Assembly (NCBI RefSeq): GCF_007748035.1
Contig: NZ_CP036278.1
Span: 1,612,001-1,676,000, forward strand
DNA length: 64,000 nucleotides
Source of the DNA: Aeoliella mucimassa
GTDB lineage: Bacteria; Planctomycetota; Planctomycetia; Pirellulales; Lacipirellulaceae
Direction of reading: 5' to 3'
The notes below the pieces were generated by a model that was given only the letters and a program-made list of their open reading frames with translations, was not told the origin of the DNA and did no database searches. Positions 8,195 through 18,013 of the stretch are shown here, in pieces (positions within the stretch are counted from its first letter, which is position 1; each line of letters starts with the position of its first letter). Both the position numbers and the translations under genes were made by a program.

Positions 8195-10723
8195 ATGGCT
8201 TCCCCTGTCCGTACTACATCGAGCAAAAACCGCCCGCGCTCGCGGCGTGCGCCCCCGTTGTTGCCGGTGGTCGCGGCCATCGCAGCGGGCATCGTTATCG
8301 ATCGCTCGTGGAGTGACTCGGCTGCAAGTGGTTCGGTTTCGGTCATGCATTGGTGGCTCCTGGCAATTGGATTGTGGATCGGTTGGTGGGTCATCGCACG
8401 TCAGCAGCGGTGGCGATCGTTGTCTTGTGTGTTGCTTCTCGCCGCCTGCACCGCGCTGGCGGGTGGTTGGCATCACTGGCATTGGAACTTGTTTGCCACC
8501 GACGAAGTGGGCCGAATGGCCTCGCTCGAGCCGTACCCTTGTTGCTTGCGGGCGGTGGCAGTCGCCGCGCCGGAGCGGATGGCTGCTCCACCCCCTTCGG
8601 CCTATCGAGCCATTCCTCAAGGCGAGAAGAGTCAGTTGCGGATTCGGGTCACGCATGTCCGCCATGGCGATCACTGGCAGCCTGCTTCGGGCGAGTGCGA
8701 GTTGATCGTCGATGGCCACTTGTTGAAAGTCGCTGCTGAGGACTGCGTGCAGGTGTTCGGTCAACTCCGGCAGCCATCGCCGGCGATGAACCCTGGGGAG
8801 TTCGACTTCGCCGAGCACTCGCGGGCTGATCGCCAGTTGTGCTTTGTGCGGAGCTCGTCGCCTGAGTGCGTGACGGTCGTGCAGCAGGCGAGTGACTGGT
8901 CGCCCTGGCGGTGGGTCGATCGGCTGCGAAGCCATTGGCAATCGCGACTGTGGGACACCGTGGGAGCCGAGCACGCTCCGACCGCCGCGGCCATCCTGCT
9001 CGGTGCCCGCCATGCCATGCCGCGAGAGATGGTGGATACCTACCGAGTGACTGGTACGCTGCATGTGCTGGTGGTGTCGGGCTTGCATGCGGGGGTGCTT
9101 ATTTCGTTCGTGATGGCCTTGCTCGGCATGGGGTGGATACCACGCCGGTGGGCGCTGGTGTTGGCCATGGTGCTGGTTGCCTTGTACGCGGTGCTCACGG
9201 GAGGGCACCCGCCAGTGATGCGGGCGGCCATTCTGGCCGAGGTTGCCTGTTTGGCCCTCTGGTGCGGTCGCAATCCGTTCGCAGGCAACTCGCTCGCGCT
9301 GGCGCTGATCGTCGTATTGCTGCTGAACCCGGCCGATTTGTTTCGCACTGGTGCGCAGCTCAGTTTTCTGTGTGCGGTCGTGTTGTTGTGGTTTTCGTCG
9401 GTCCGTTGGTTCGCTCCGCTGACTCCCTTGCAGGTGTTGTTGCGTTCGGTCGAACCGTGGCACGTGCGGGCTGGTCGCCGAGTCGCCGCGTACGTCGGCT
9501 GGACGGTGGCCGCGACGCTGGCGGTGTGGATCGTGAGCTTGCCGCTGTTGTTGGAGCGTTACCATCTGGTCACTCCCGTAGCCATTCTGGCATGCGTTCC
9601 GTTGTTCTTGTGCGTCGCCAGTTCGCTGATCACAGGATTCGGCTTCTTGATTGTCGGTTGGTTGATTCCTGCGACCGAGCCACTGCTCGCTTCGCTCTGC
9701 CGCGGTTCGCTTGGCTGGCTCGACTCGCTGGTGTCGGGGAGCAGCGAACTGCCCCAGGCGTACCACTGGACCCCCGCGCCCGACTGGTGGTGGACCCTCG
9801 GCTGGTACGCGCTGCTGGCGCTGCTGTTGTGCGCGGGTGGGTTCCGTTGGAGCTGGCAGCGTACCGGACAGGTGCTCGCGCTGTGGGTAGTGGTGGGGAC
9901 GTTGCCGGTGCTCGCCAGTCGTCAGCAGCCGCGCGAGTTTCAGGTAGCCTTTCTCGATGTCGGTCATGGGGTGTGCAGCGTGGTGACCACACCCAATGGC
10001 ACCACACTGTTGTACGATGCCGGCTCGCTCGGTTCGCCGAGCCATGCGACTGAGACGATCTCGGCTTACCTGTGGTCGCGAGGTATCCGCCGCATCGATG
10101 GCCTGGTGCTCTCGCATCCCGACGTCGACCACTTTAATGCGGTGCCAGGATTGGTCGATCGCTTTAAGGTGGGGCGCGTGTTTGTGTCGCCGCACATGTT
10201 TGCAGCGAATCCGAATCGCAGCCCTCAATCGGCCCCGCAGCAGTTGGAGCAATTGCTGCTTGCTCATGACATTCCGATCCAAGTGATCGAGATGGGCCAG
10301 CGTTTGACGCTCGACCGTTCGTCCCACGCGGAGGTACTGTTTCCCGACAAGTTCGGTGGGCTGGCGAGCGACAATTCGAACAGCGTGGTGCTCTCCGTCG
10401 AGTGCGACGGGCATCGGGTGCTGCTGCCGGGCGATTTGGAGTCGCCAGGCATCGAGCAGGTGATGGCCAGCGACACGCTTCCCTGCGACGTGCTGCTCGC
10501 TCCCCATCATGGAAGCCGACGGAGCGACCCGCCGGGGTTCGCTGCCTGGAGCCAACCCCGCTGTGTGGTGGTAAGCGGCGGGCGGGGTGAGGTTGACCGC
10601 AATGTGGCGGATAGCTACCGGCAGGCTGGGGCCGACGTGCTGCATACCGGGCAAACCGGAGCGATAGAATTCACTTTCACCGACCAGGGATGCCAGATTT
10701 CTCCCTTTCTCTCCCCGCTTTGA
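8195..10723 (+). CDS. comEC: ComEC/Rec2 family DNA-uptake channel protein
   Basis: 842 residues from the ATG at 8195. The frame is open further upstream, but an upstream start would overlap the divergent peptidase gene, and MASPVRTTSSKNRPRSRR leading into the first hydrophobic segment is the natural start. Order: N-terminal membrane segments and a DUF4131-like region, the competence domain with LHVLVVSGLHAG near residue 295 and many transmembrane helices (about 290-560), then a metallo-beta-lactamase-fold domain from FLDVGHG (about 585). The latter has the metal motif SHPDVDHF near 640 and APHHGS near the end. The family transports single-stranded DNA across the inner membrane during transformation. 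No other competence genes are adjacent. Confidence 0.93.
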   Translation: MASPVRTTSSKNRPRSRRAPPLLPVVAAIAAGIVIDRSWSDSAASGSVSVMHWWLLAIGLWIGWWVIARQQRWRSLSCVLLLAACTALAGGWHHWHWNLFATDEVGRMASLEPYPCCLRAVAVAAPERMAAPPPSAYRAIPQGEKSQLRIRVTHVRHGDHWQPASGECELIVDGHLLKVAAEDCVQVFGQLRQPSPAMNPGEFDFAEHSRADRQLCFVRSSSPECVTVVQQASDWSPWRWVDRLRSHWQSRLWDTVGAEHAPTAAAILLGARHAMPREMVDTYRVTGTLHVLVVSGLHAGVLISFVMALLGMGWIPRRWALVLAMVLVALYAVLTGGHPPVMRAAILAEVACLALWCGRNPFAGNSLALALIVVLLLNPADLFRTGAQLSFLCAVVLLWFSSVRWFAPLTPLQVLLRSVEPWHVRAGRRVAAYVGWTVAATLAVWIVSLPLLLERYHLVTPVAILACVPLFLCVASSLITGFGFLIVGWLIPATEPLLASLCRGSLGWLDSLVSGSSELPQAYHWTPAPDWWWTLGWYALLALLLCAGGFRWSWQRTGQVLALWVVVGTLPVLASRQQPREFQVAFLDVGHGVCSVVTTPNGTTLLYDAGSLGSPSHATETISAYLWSRGIRRIDGLVLSHPDVDHFNAVPGLVDRFKVGRVFVSPHMFAANPNRSPQSAPQQLEQLLLAHDIPIQVIEMGQRLTLDRSSHAEVLFPDKFGGLASDNSNSVVLSVECDGHRVLLPGDLESPGIEQVMASDTLPCDVLLAPHHGSRRSDPPGFAAWSQPRCVVVSGGRGEVDRNVADSYRQAGADVLHTGQTGAIEFTFTDQGCQISPFLSPL

Positions 10724-11080
10724 GTTCTGCCAGAGCGTTGGGCCGTGCTCGAAGGGTTCGCTGTTTCTTGCCTCCGCGGGCGAACAGCACCAGAGATAGC
10801 TGCGTATGCAGTGCAGGCATTTCGCCAGACCCTGTTTTTTGGAGCCCAAGGTACAGTGGGGTAGCCCATTCAGGTGAAAAAACCTATCTTTTAGGCTGTT
10901 CGTAGCAAGGTATTTGGGCCTAGCTCTCCCATGCTGCGAAAGTAGTGCCCTCCCGTTTTTCTCACTCCAACCATTTTTGCGGCCAATCCCTGTTGAGTTT
11001 GTCCGCAGTTCATGAACACTTAGGCAACCAAGAGCGTCGAGCTCCAAACGACGCACCCACTCGCTTGCCTGGCGGAGACG
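10724..11080. other. Intergenic region without a recognised gene
   Basis: 357 bases between comEC and the desaturase gene. It contains a weak GTTCGC/GCGAAC inverted repeat near 10757-10790 and an AT-richer patch near 10880-10990 that may hold the desaturase promoter. No RNA gene was recognised. Confidence 0.45.
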
Positions 11081-12094
11081 ATGAGGTCTATGAGTTTGAA
11101 TTCTTCCAACACGAACGAGAGCGGTTCGACCCTTACCGAACCGCTGCCGCAAACCACCGCGGCACCGCAGGATGCGAACGAGCCCAAACTGATTGACGGC
11201 CGACCCCCTGCGAATTCCGAAGCCACCTGGGCGCTGGGCATCGATTGGCCCGTCGCTATCTGGATTGGTGTGATTCACATGTTGGTGCTGGCCGCGCCGT
11301 TTTTCTTCACTTGGCAGGCCTTGGCCGTGTGCATCGTGTTGAGTTACGCGACCGGTTCGCTGGGTGTTTGCATGGGGTACCACCGATTGCTCACCCACGG
11401 TAGTTTCAAGACGTACAAGCCGATTCGCTGGCTGCTGGCGTTGCTCGGCGGTTTGAGCGGCGAGGGCTCGGCCCTGATGTGGGTTGGCAACCACCGAAAG
11501 CACCATAAGTACAGTGATAAAGATGGCGATCCTCATTCGCCACGCGATGGAGCCTGGTGGTCGCACATGTTCTGGTTCCTTCCTGATTGGGGCAAGAAAC
11601 TGAGCGACGACCTCACCAAGCGATATGCGGGCGATTTGCTCAAAGACCCGATGATGTTGTTTCTGCACAAGATGTTCCTGCCGAGCCACTTTATCCTGTC
11701 GGGACTCCTGTTCCTGCTGGGCTACTACGGCCAGTTCATCGGCATGGAAGGTGGCATGTACTCGGGCCTGTCGATGCTGTTCTGGGGCACCGGCGTTCGC
11801 ATGTTCTATGTGATGCACGTGACTTGGTTTGTGAACTCGGTGACTCATATGTGGGGTTACCGGAACTACGAAACCAACGACGACAGCACCAACCTGTGGT
11901 GGGTCGGTTTGCTGGCCTTCGGCGAAGGTTGGCACAACAACCATCACGCCCACCAGCGAGTCGCTGCTCAAGGTCACAAGTGGTGGGAAATCGACCCCAC
12001 TTACTGGGCGATTTTGACACTGGAAAAGCTCGGTTTGGCTTGGGATGTCATCCGTTTGGAAGACGTGCAGCGACGCGATCAGTCGATCGCCTAG
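11081..12094 (+). CDS. Acyl-CoA/fatty-acid desaturase (delta-9 type)
   Basis: 337 residues. It carries the three histidine boxes of membrane di-iron desaturases: HRLLTH (about 101-106), NHRKHH (about 137-143) and HNNHH (about 285-289). Hydrophobic helices lie at about 58-95 and 190-260. These enzymes insert a cis double bond into acyl chains in the cytoplasmic membrane using O2 and electrons from a ferredoxin or reductase, so an aerobic lipid-desaturation role is likely. The first ATG (11081) has GGAG a few bases upstream. A second in-frame ATG lies at 11090. The first ~55 residues are a polar, probably disordered extension. A strong terminator follows directly. Confidence 0.93.
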   Translation: MRSMSLNSSNTNESGSTLTEPLPQTTAAPQDANEPKLIDGRPPANSEATWALGIDWPVAIWIGVIHMLVLAAPFFFTWQALAVCIVLSYATGSLGVCMGYHRLLTHGSFKTYKPIRWLLALLGGLSGEGSALMWVGNHRKHHKYSDKDGDPHSPRDGAWWSHMFWFLPDWGKKLSDDLTKRYAGDLLKDPMMLFLHKMFLPSHFILSGLLFLLGYYGQFIGMEGGMYSGLSMLFWGTGVRMFYVMHVTWFVNSVTHMWGYRNYETNDDSTNLWWVGLLAFGEGWHNNHHAHQRVAAQGHKWWEIDPTYWAILTLEKLGLAWDVIRLEDVQRRDQSIA

Positions 12095-12125
12095 TGATCG
12101 GATGATTACAATCTTCGTATCCCCC

Positions 12126-12164
12126 AACAGGGTGGAGTCACCAAGTGGCTCCACCCTGTTTTTT
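12126..12164 (+). terminator. Intrinsic terminator of the desaturase gene
   Basis: Stem AACAGGGTGGAG (12126-12137) pairs with CTCCACCCTGTT (12149-12160), extended by partial pairing in the apex, followed by a T-tract. It starts 32 bases after the stop codon. Confidence 0.88.
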
Positions 12165-12451
12165 GTTGGTAAATCAGAGTCACCTTCTTGTTTTTTGGAA
12201 TGACGACAATCGCTACAAAGCTGGTGGTATATCGCCCCCACCCGAATGAGGGTTTCAATTTCACATCTAGTGACAATTAATAGGAAGCTACCGTCCTTTT
12301 GCATGCGGTTTTTCCAATCTCTTAGACAAACGCAAAATCGCCAGCGGAGTTATGCACTAGTCTTCTTTCGGGAGAAAAAATCGAGAGACCAACGTTGGTT
12401 AAGAGTGCAACACAATTGGGGGGGTAACCTACCTACTACTGGGGTGAGAAA
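12165..12451. other. Intergenic region without a recognised gene
   Basis: About 290 bases of relatively AT-rich sequence ahead of the PilZ gene. No clear hairpin, repeat or RNA gene was seen. The last bases (GGGGTGAGAAA) could act as a ribosome-binding region for the TTG start at 12452. Confidence 0.45.
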
Positions 12452-13102
12452 TTGTCCGCGTCGCTGTCAAACGAAGTCATCGAATCGCTTGTTCGAAATC
12501 ACATTGGTCTCGATACCTATGGAATCATCGAATCGGATTTCTCCGAAATCGGTCATTGCGGCGGATGCTACCGAGAGCTTGCCTGGCCCAGCCCTCGAGA
12601 GGGTGCCTGGGCGTCGGCGGTGAGTTGCCCCGAATGTGGCCGCTACTACTTCACCGAAGGTCGCAACGATCGGTCGATGCGGCTTACGAAACACCAGTAT
12701 CAGGGACTCGGATTGGAGAAACTGAATCTTGCCGGAGTCGACCGCCTGCCGACTGCGAGTTTGGTGCAGCAGCTGGTCGGAGCGGGGGCTCAGGCCAATG
12801 AGCGACGCCGCCACATTCGCTACCGCATCCAGCGCGATGTGGTCTGCATCCCTCTCGACGAGCGGGCGCACCCGTTGGGGGTCGCCGAAACGGCCCGCCT
12901 GATCGACCTGTCGGCATCGGGAGCCAAGTTGATGGTCGAAGAGCCTTGGGAAGCGTCGATGATACTGATCGACTGCGCCCGACTCGGCATGCCTGAGACC
13001 CAACTGCTGGGAGAGATTCGTTGGGAGGAGAAAGAGAATAGAGGGTACTCGATGGGGTGCAAGTTCCTGCTCGGCAGCGATGGCCAATTGCCGCTCGCGT
13101 AA
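12452..13102 (+). CDS. PilZ-domain protein with N-terminal Cys-rich segment
   Basis: 216 residues from a TTG start preceded by GGGGTGAG. No in-frame ATG lies early enough to keep the Cys region. The first ~75 residues contain CGGCYREL and CPECGRYYF, a zinc-ribbon-like arrangement. Residues ~117-212 look like a PilZ domain, with the Arg motif RRRHIRYR and the downstream DLSASG motif that together bind cyclic di-GMP in this family. I infer a c-di-GMP-responsive cytoplasmic protein. Its target is not indicated by neighbours, which are a desaturase upstream and a cytochrome downstream. Confidence 0.8.
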   Translation: MSASLSNEVIESLVRNHIGLDTYGIIESDFSEIGHCGGCYRELAWPSPREGAWASAVSCPECGRYYFTEGRNDRSMRLTKHQYQGLGLEKLNLAGVDRLPTASLVQQLVGAGAQANERRRHIRYRIQRDVVCIPLDERAHPLGVAETARLIDLSASGAKLMVEEPWEASMILIDCARLGMPETQLLGEIRWEEKENRGYSMGCKFLLGSDGQLPLA

Positions 13103-13333
13103 GCGGCTTCTGATGAACATCAATTCGTGGCGAGTGCTTTCGCTCCCCCTGATAGGGTAGGGGTGGATGGTAAACCTTGACGATTGGGCGATTGCTGCCT
13201 GATCGGTGAAGCTTGGCGGCCATGCGGAAAACGCGACACTCGACCCCAAGCAGGCGACGATGAACTGCTTGAAAGATCGCGCTTCATGGATGATTGAGCG
13301 GTCACATCGATTCGAACTCAACGCAGTAACCGC

Positions 13334-16264
13334 ATGCCAAGGATGGCAAAGCTCTCGTTTGAACACGGCGGAGTCGCATTCCGCTGTTCGCTCGCTGCGC
13401 TGATGGTGTTGGTTGCTGTGTGGACCGGCTGGCAGGCGATGGTGCCAGCCCCCGAGAGCGATGCGGCATTGCCACAGGCGGCTAAAGCTCCTTTGTTGCC
13501 AGTGGCCAGTACCACTCGCCAGGCCGATGCTGCTTATCAGGCGGAAGTGCAACGTCTGGTGGCCGAGGTCGCAACGGTCTGCCCCACGTCGGCCATGCAG
13601 CTCGAGCAAGAACTCCTCTCGTCGCCCACTCCGCGACCTTTGGCTAGTAGTAGCGGAGCGGTGGCTCCCAAGGTCGACCTTACCGCCCACCATCAGGTGC
13701 ATGCTGGTGCGACCCAGTCCAGTAAGATTCAGCCGAGTGCGACGATCACCAGTATTCGAGTTGCCCAAAACAGTCGCCCGCAGCGGATCGCTCCGCAGCG
13801 AATTGCCATGGGTAGCAATCCATCGCAGGGCGGCGGTAATTGGTTGGTCGACCCGAACGCCTGGTACGCCCCCGAGGACGCGGCCGCCAACGCGGGTAGT
13901 GTGTCGTCGGAGCCAACGTTGGAACCGGCCGACAGCGATGCTACGTCGCCAGCAGTGGAAGCGGCCCCCAGCGAACCAGCAGCCGCCCCGGTTACCCCCG
14001 AAGAATCGAATTCCATCACGCCCGACCGAATCCAGCGTTCCCCCCCGCTGCCGGTCGAGGCCAGTCCCCCGCCTGGCGAGCACGGTCCCTCGCTCGTCAG
14101 GCCGGTGGAGACTGCTCCCGCCACGTCGCCGGAGCCAAGCATTCCGCCGAAGACCGATGCAACGCCTCGGCGAATCGCTCCTCCACCTGCGGAACCTGCC
14201 ATCGCACCACCTGTGGTCGAACAACCTCCGATGGAGCAAGCACCAGTCGAGCAAACACCAGTTGAGCAACCTGCCGTTCCGAAGGCGCAGATGTGGGTCG
14301 AGTCCCCAAAGACTCAAGCCACCGAGAGTCAATCGCCGAACACCCAATCGCCGAATACTCAGCCCGCTGCACCCGTGCAACGCGAGTCGTTGCCGACGCC
14401 GCCGGCCGATCGGCCGAGTGCTCCTGCCGCACCGCAGAGTGCGCCGACAACAGTGTCGCCGCCTGCGCCGACAACTGGGCCCGCTGTTTCCCCCACAGCC
14501 CCCAGTACCTTCGCCCCGCCGGCCGCCCCTAACTTGCATGCTTCGGGCAGCGAGGCGGATCGTGCGTCGGCCTGGGCGCAGGCTCGTGCTGCGGGCGTGC
14601 CCGAGGGACTCGATCCCCACTTGGAACTGGTCGCTGAAGGTTGTTTTCCCTCGGCCAAGACCTGTGCGAAGTGCCATGAGAAGATCTACAACGAGTGGAG
14701 TTGCTCGAGCCATGCGTACGCGAACATCTCGCCGATGTTCCAGAAGTTCGAGCAACGCATCACCGAAGTGAGCCAAGGCACGATCGGTTACTTCTGTCTG
14801 CGATGTCACGCCCCGGTCGGTACGACGATGGGGCTGTCGCGCGACCTTCCGCTGTGGGAACAACCGGCCGTGGCCCGCGAAGGCATTACGTGCGTCGCCT
14901 GCCATCGGGTGAATCAGCGGTACGTGAAGACCAATGGCGAACGCCGACTCGTGCCCGGCGACGAGTTTGCTGCCATCTATGGCGGCAAAAGGGGCGAAGG
15001 AGTTGCCGAGGCCATCGCCCACAAGGATCAATACAAGGTGAAGACCTCGGCCGACGACAAAGGTCCCGGCCAGAACATCCATGTCGAAGGTCGCTACTTC
15101 GACCAACTCTCGCAGGCCGAGTACTGCACTACTTGCCATCAAGTGGCGGTGCATCCGGGCATCAAGCTCGAAGTGGTGTGGGAGCAGTACCGCGCATCGC
15201 CCGCTTACCGCCAAGGCATTACTTGCCAGGACTGCCATATGGGCAAAGTGCCGGGGCTCCCCAGCGGTTACGAGTGTTGTGCGATTGCCGAGGTCGGTGG
15301 CAAGACCGTTCGCGATAACGTGAAGCACTCGAACCATGTGTTCTATGGCCCGGGCTACTCGATCGCCCACCCCGGCATCTTCCCGTTCCATGTGAAGGCC
15401 GATCGGTGGAGCATCCCCGAGTGGTTGGAATTCGACTGGCGAGCCGGATGGGGCACCGACGAGTTCGAAGACCGCGTTGCCGATGGTGAGACCCAGGTGC
15501 GATTCCCCAAAGCGTGGGTCGAGGCCGACGATCGCTACGACGCCCGCGAGATCATCGACGACAACCTGAAGCGTCTGGAGGGGAAGACCGAGATTCGCAA
15601 GCAGGTGATGGAAAACGGCTCGCACGTCGATGGCCCGTTCTTCGACTGCACGCCGAGCGTCGGTCAGGATCTCGACCTCCATTACGTGGTGACCAACACC
15701 AACACTGGGCATAACCTGCCGACTGCCAGCCTGGGGGCCCAGCCGCAGCTGTGGGCGAACATCGTGCTGATCGGCCCCAGCGGTCAGCGGTTGTGGGAGA
15801 CCGGCTACACCGACCGCTACGGCGACGTGTGCGACATCCACTCGCGCGATGTGCGGGCGGGGCTGATGCCGTTTGACTCGCAGTTGTTCAATCTGCAGAC
15901 CATGTTCCTGATCACCGGCGCAGTCGGTACCGATCGCGAGTTCTACTTGCCGGTGAACGTGGAGTTCGACCAACTGCCATTCCTTCGCCCAGGAGCGATT
16001 CCGGTATCGGTGACGAACCACCCTCCGTTTATTCGGATGGAGAGCCGCTCGCTCGCTCCGCTGGGGCGCAAGAAAGTGAACTACAAGATTCCAGGCGAGT
16101 TGCTGTGCCAGCCGGGCCGGTATCGCTTGAGCTTCCGCATGCGTAGTCGGGCCGAGCCGATTTACTTCATGGACTTCTGCCGCGCGACCACCGAAATGAA
16201 GCGCGGCATGAATGAAGGCATTGTCGACATCCATCCCTACGCGGTGGAATTCACCGTTCAATAA
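13334..16264 (+). CDS. Membrane-anchored pentahaem c-type cytochrome (c554-like)
   Basis: 976 residues. An N-terminal hydrophobic segment (about 15-38) acts as signal anchor. It is followed by ~390 residues of Pro/Ala/Thr/Glu-rich linker with repeated VEQ/SPNTQ units. The cytochrome domain starts near 430 and shows five CxxCH haem sites (CAKCH, CLRCH, CVACH, CTTCH, CQDCH), the first near 444 and the last near 632. A C-terminal ~300-residue domain has no Cys motifs. The haem layout resembles cytochrome c554-type tetrahaem domains with an extra site. It is predicted to be periplasmic, with the long linker perhaps spanning the periplasm. The next gene, 27 bases on, encodes an outer-membrane barrel candidate. 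An alternative ATG lies at 13343. Confidence 0.88.
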   Translation: MPRMAKLSFEHGGVAFRCSLAALMVLVAVWTGWQAMVPAPESDAALPQAAKAPLLPVASTTRQADAAYQAEVQRLVAEVATVCPTSAMQLEQELLSSPTPRPLASSSGAVAPKVDLTAHHQVHAGATQSSKIQPSATITSIRVAQNSRPQRIAPQRIAMGSNPSQGGGNWLVDPNAWYAPEDAAANAGSVSSEPTLEPADSDATSPAVEAAPSEPAAAPVTPEESNSITPDRIQRSPPLPVEASPPPGEHGPSLVRPVETAPATSPEPSIPPKTDATPRRIAPPPAEPAIAPPVVEQPPMEQAPVEQTPVEQPAVPKAQMWVESPKTQATESQSPNTQSPNTQPAAPVQRESLPTPPADRPSAPAAPQSAPTTVSPPAPTTGPAVSPTAPSTFAPPAAPNLHASGSEADRASAWAQARAAGVPEGLDPHLELVAEGCFPSAKTCAKCHEKIYNEWSCSSHAYANISPMFQKFEQRITEVSQGTIGYFCLRCHAPVGTTMGLSRDLPLWEQPAVAREGITCVACHRVNQRYVKTNGERRLVPGDEFAAIYGGKRGEGVAEAIAHKDQYKVKTSADDKGPGQNIHVEGRYFDQLSQAEYCTTCHQVAVHPGIKLEVVWEQYRASPAYRQGITCQDCHMGKVPGLPSGYECCAIAEVGGKTVRDNVKHSNHVFYGPGYSIAHPGIFPFHVKADRWSIPEWLEFDWRAGWGTDEFEDRVADGETQVRFPKAWVEADDRYDAREIIDDNLKRLEGKTEIRKQVMENGSHVDGPFFDCTPSVGQDLDLHYVVTNTNTGHNLPTASLGAQPQLWANIVLIGPSGQRLWETGYTDRYGDVCDIHSRDVRAGLMPFDSQLFNLQTMFLITGAVGTDREFYLPVNVEFDQLPFLRPGAIPVSVTNHPPFIRMESRSLAPLGRKKVNYKIPGELLCQPGRYRLSFRMRSRAEPIYFMDFCRATTEMKRGMNEGIVDIHPYAVEFTVQ

Positions 16265-16291
16265 ACGACCACTCACGACTGACGTGCTACG

Positions 16292-18013
16292 ATGAATTGG
16301 TATGCTTCCCCATGGTCTTTGCGACTTACTCGCCCGGTGTGGCTGAGTTTGTTGCTGTGCGCCATGAGTGGTAGCACCCTCGCCCAGCAGGCGAGTAGCA
16401 CGTTGTTCGACGCCCCCGCGGCCGTGCCCCCTTCGTCGGTCTACTGTCCCAGCGACGCACCCACTGAGGTTGGTTTTCAGCCCTCGGTGTTGCGGTTCGG
16501 GCTGTTGCCCCCTCCGCCGATGACGCCGACGTTTGGCGATGTCTGCCTGTCGGACAACGAGCCAGGTAAGCCAAGTGACGAGTCTGCCAAGCCGGGCGAG
16601 CCGCACGCGATGCATCACCCGCCCGCGAGCGATTGCCGCGCCGACCTGTCGACGTGCTACGAGAGCGACTTCAGCCACGACCCGTTCTACGACTCCTGCC
16701 CGCTCGACGTGGGGGCCGAGCTGAACGTGTACAATGGCAAGCACCTGGTGCCGGTGCAGTATCCATTGATGGAGCTTGGATTGCCGTTTTACCGCAAGGG
16801 ACCGATTCCCCCTTCGCTCGAAATCCTCGGTCCCACGAATCCAGTGCAGCAGAAGTTCTACGTGTACGGCGACTACCGCATCGGCGTCGCGCAGAACGAT
16901 CTGGTCGGCCGCGATATCACCGTGCTTGCGCATCGGCTGAATCTGGAAATTGATTACTGGCTTACCAGTACCGAGCGGTTTCATATGTTTAGTGGTCCTT
17001 TCCAGGAAGGGACGAACTTCATGCGGGTGGAGGAAGGGGAGTTTATCGAGGAGCTCGACTTCTTCGACCCCGATACCGACACCATGTTCTTCGAGGGCGA
17101 CCTCGGACAAATTGCCGGTGGGTTGAGTTCGTCGTATGCAGCGTTCGATCTGCCTTTCACGGTGGGTTTGGTTCCTTTGCTATTTCAGAATGGCATCTGG
17201 ATGCAGGATGCCATGTTGGGATTCGCCGCCACGGTGCCGGCGCAGAATCACGCGGGCCTTGACTGGTCGAATTACGATATCACCTTCTTTGCCGCTCTCG
17301 AAAAAGTAAGCTCAGGCGCTGCGCCTGGCGACGAAGACGCCATGCAGCTGTTCGGTGGAACCACCTTCATCGAAAGTCGAGGTGGCTACTTCGAGCTTGG
17401 TTACGCGTTTGCCAATCATCGCTCGAATAGCTCGCGCGATTACAGCAACATCGGCATCTCCTACACTCGGCGGTATCTGAACACCGTATCGAACTCGATG
17501 CGTGTGATCATCAACGCCGGCCAGGATGGCCCTCAGTCGGCTCGCACGGCCGACGGGGTACTGCTGATTGCCGAGAACACGTTGATTACGCCGATGCCAT
17601 ACAACTTACTGCCTTATTGCAATGTGTTTGCTGGCTTCGATCGTCCCCAGCCGGCAGCACGAGCGGCCGCGTTTGGCGGGGTTTTGTTTAACACTGGTAT
17701 TTTGTTTCAAAGCGACGCCCTGACTGGCTACCCGACGCTTGATGCTTCGGGGAACAATACGTTTGGCTTTGCGACAGGTGTCGACTTGTTGTCGCCGAAC
17801 TTTGACCAGCAACTCATTGTCGAGTTCGCCGCGCTCAAAGTGCATGGCTCCTCGGCTGGGCGGATTGCTGCTGGCGATCAGGCCGGCGTTGGCATTCGCT
17901 ACCAGGTGCCGATCACCAACGCTCACCTGCTACGGTTCGATGCCATGCATGGCTGGCTCGATAACTCCGAGGACATCAGTGGAGCCCGGGCAGAGTTTCG
18001 GTGGAAGTTCTAG
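16292..18013 (+). CDS. Predicted outer-membrane beta-barrel protein paired with the cytochrome
   Basis: 573 residues. It has a signal peptide of about 32 residues (hydrophobic WLSLLLCAMSGSTLAQ). The mature part alternates aromatic and glycine residues, as in barrel strands, and ends in an aromatic residue (FRWKF), the usual C-terminal signature of outer-membrane barrels. A Cys-containing acidic/Pro segment occupies about 35-130. No enzyme motif is seen. It directly follows the pentahaem cytochrome gene, so the two probably form an operon, and I infer a porin-cytochrome type electron conduit. Its stop codon abuts the convergent recQ stop with no spacer. Confidence 0.7.
   Translation: MNWYASPWSLRLTRPVWLSLLLCAMSGSTLAQQASSTLFDAPAAVPPSSVYCPSDAPTEVGFQPSVLRFGLLPPPPMTPTFGDVCLSDNEPGKPSDESAKPGEPHAMHHPPASDCRADLSTCYESDFSHDPFYDSCPLDVGAELNVYNGKHLVPVQYPLMELGLPFYRKGPIPPSLEILGPTNPVQQKFYVYGDYRIGVAQNDLVGRDITVLAHRLNLEIDYWLTSTERFHMFSGPFQEGTNFMRVEEGEFIEELDFFDPDTDTMFFEGDLGQIAGGLSSSYAAFDLPFTVGLVPLLFQNGIWMQDAMLGFAATVPAQNHAGLDWSNYDITFFAALEKVSSGAAPGDEDAMQLFGGTTFIESRGGYFELGYAFANHRSNSSRDYSNIGISYTRRYLNTVSNSMRVIINAGQDGPQSARTADGVLLIAENTLITPMPYNLLPYCNVFAGFDRPQPAARAAAFGGVLFNTGILFQSDALTGYPTLDASGNNTFGFATGVDLLSPNFDQQLIVEFAALKVHGSSAGRIAAGDQAGVGIRYQVPITNAHLLRFDAMHGWLDNSEDISGARAEFRWKF

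Noticed and set aside
8183-12304. Minus-strand open frame of 1373 codons
   Set aside because: It is antisense across comEC and the desaturase. The product is rich in His, Arg and Gln with no recognisable domain.
12467-17110. Minus-strand open frame of 1547 codons
   Set aside because: It is antisense to the PilZ, cytochrome and barrel genes, its product is Arg/His/Gly-rich without domains, and it arises from the strong third-position GC bias of the real genes.
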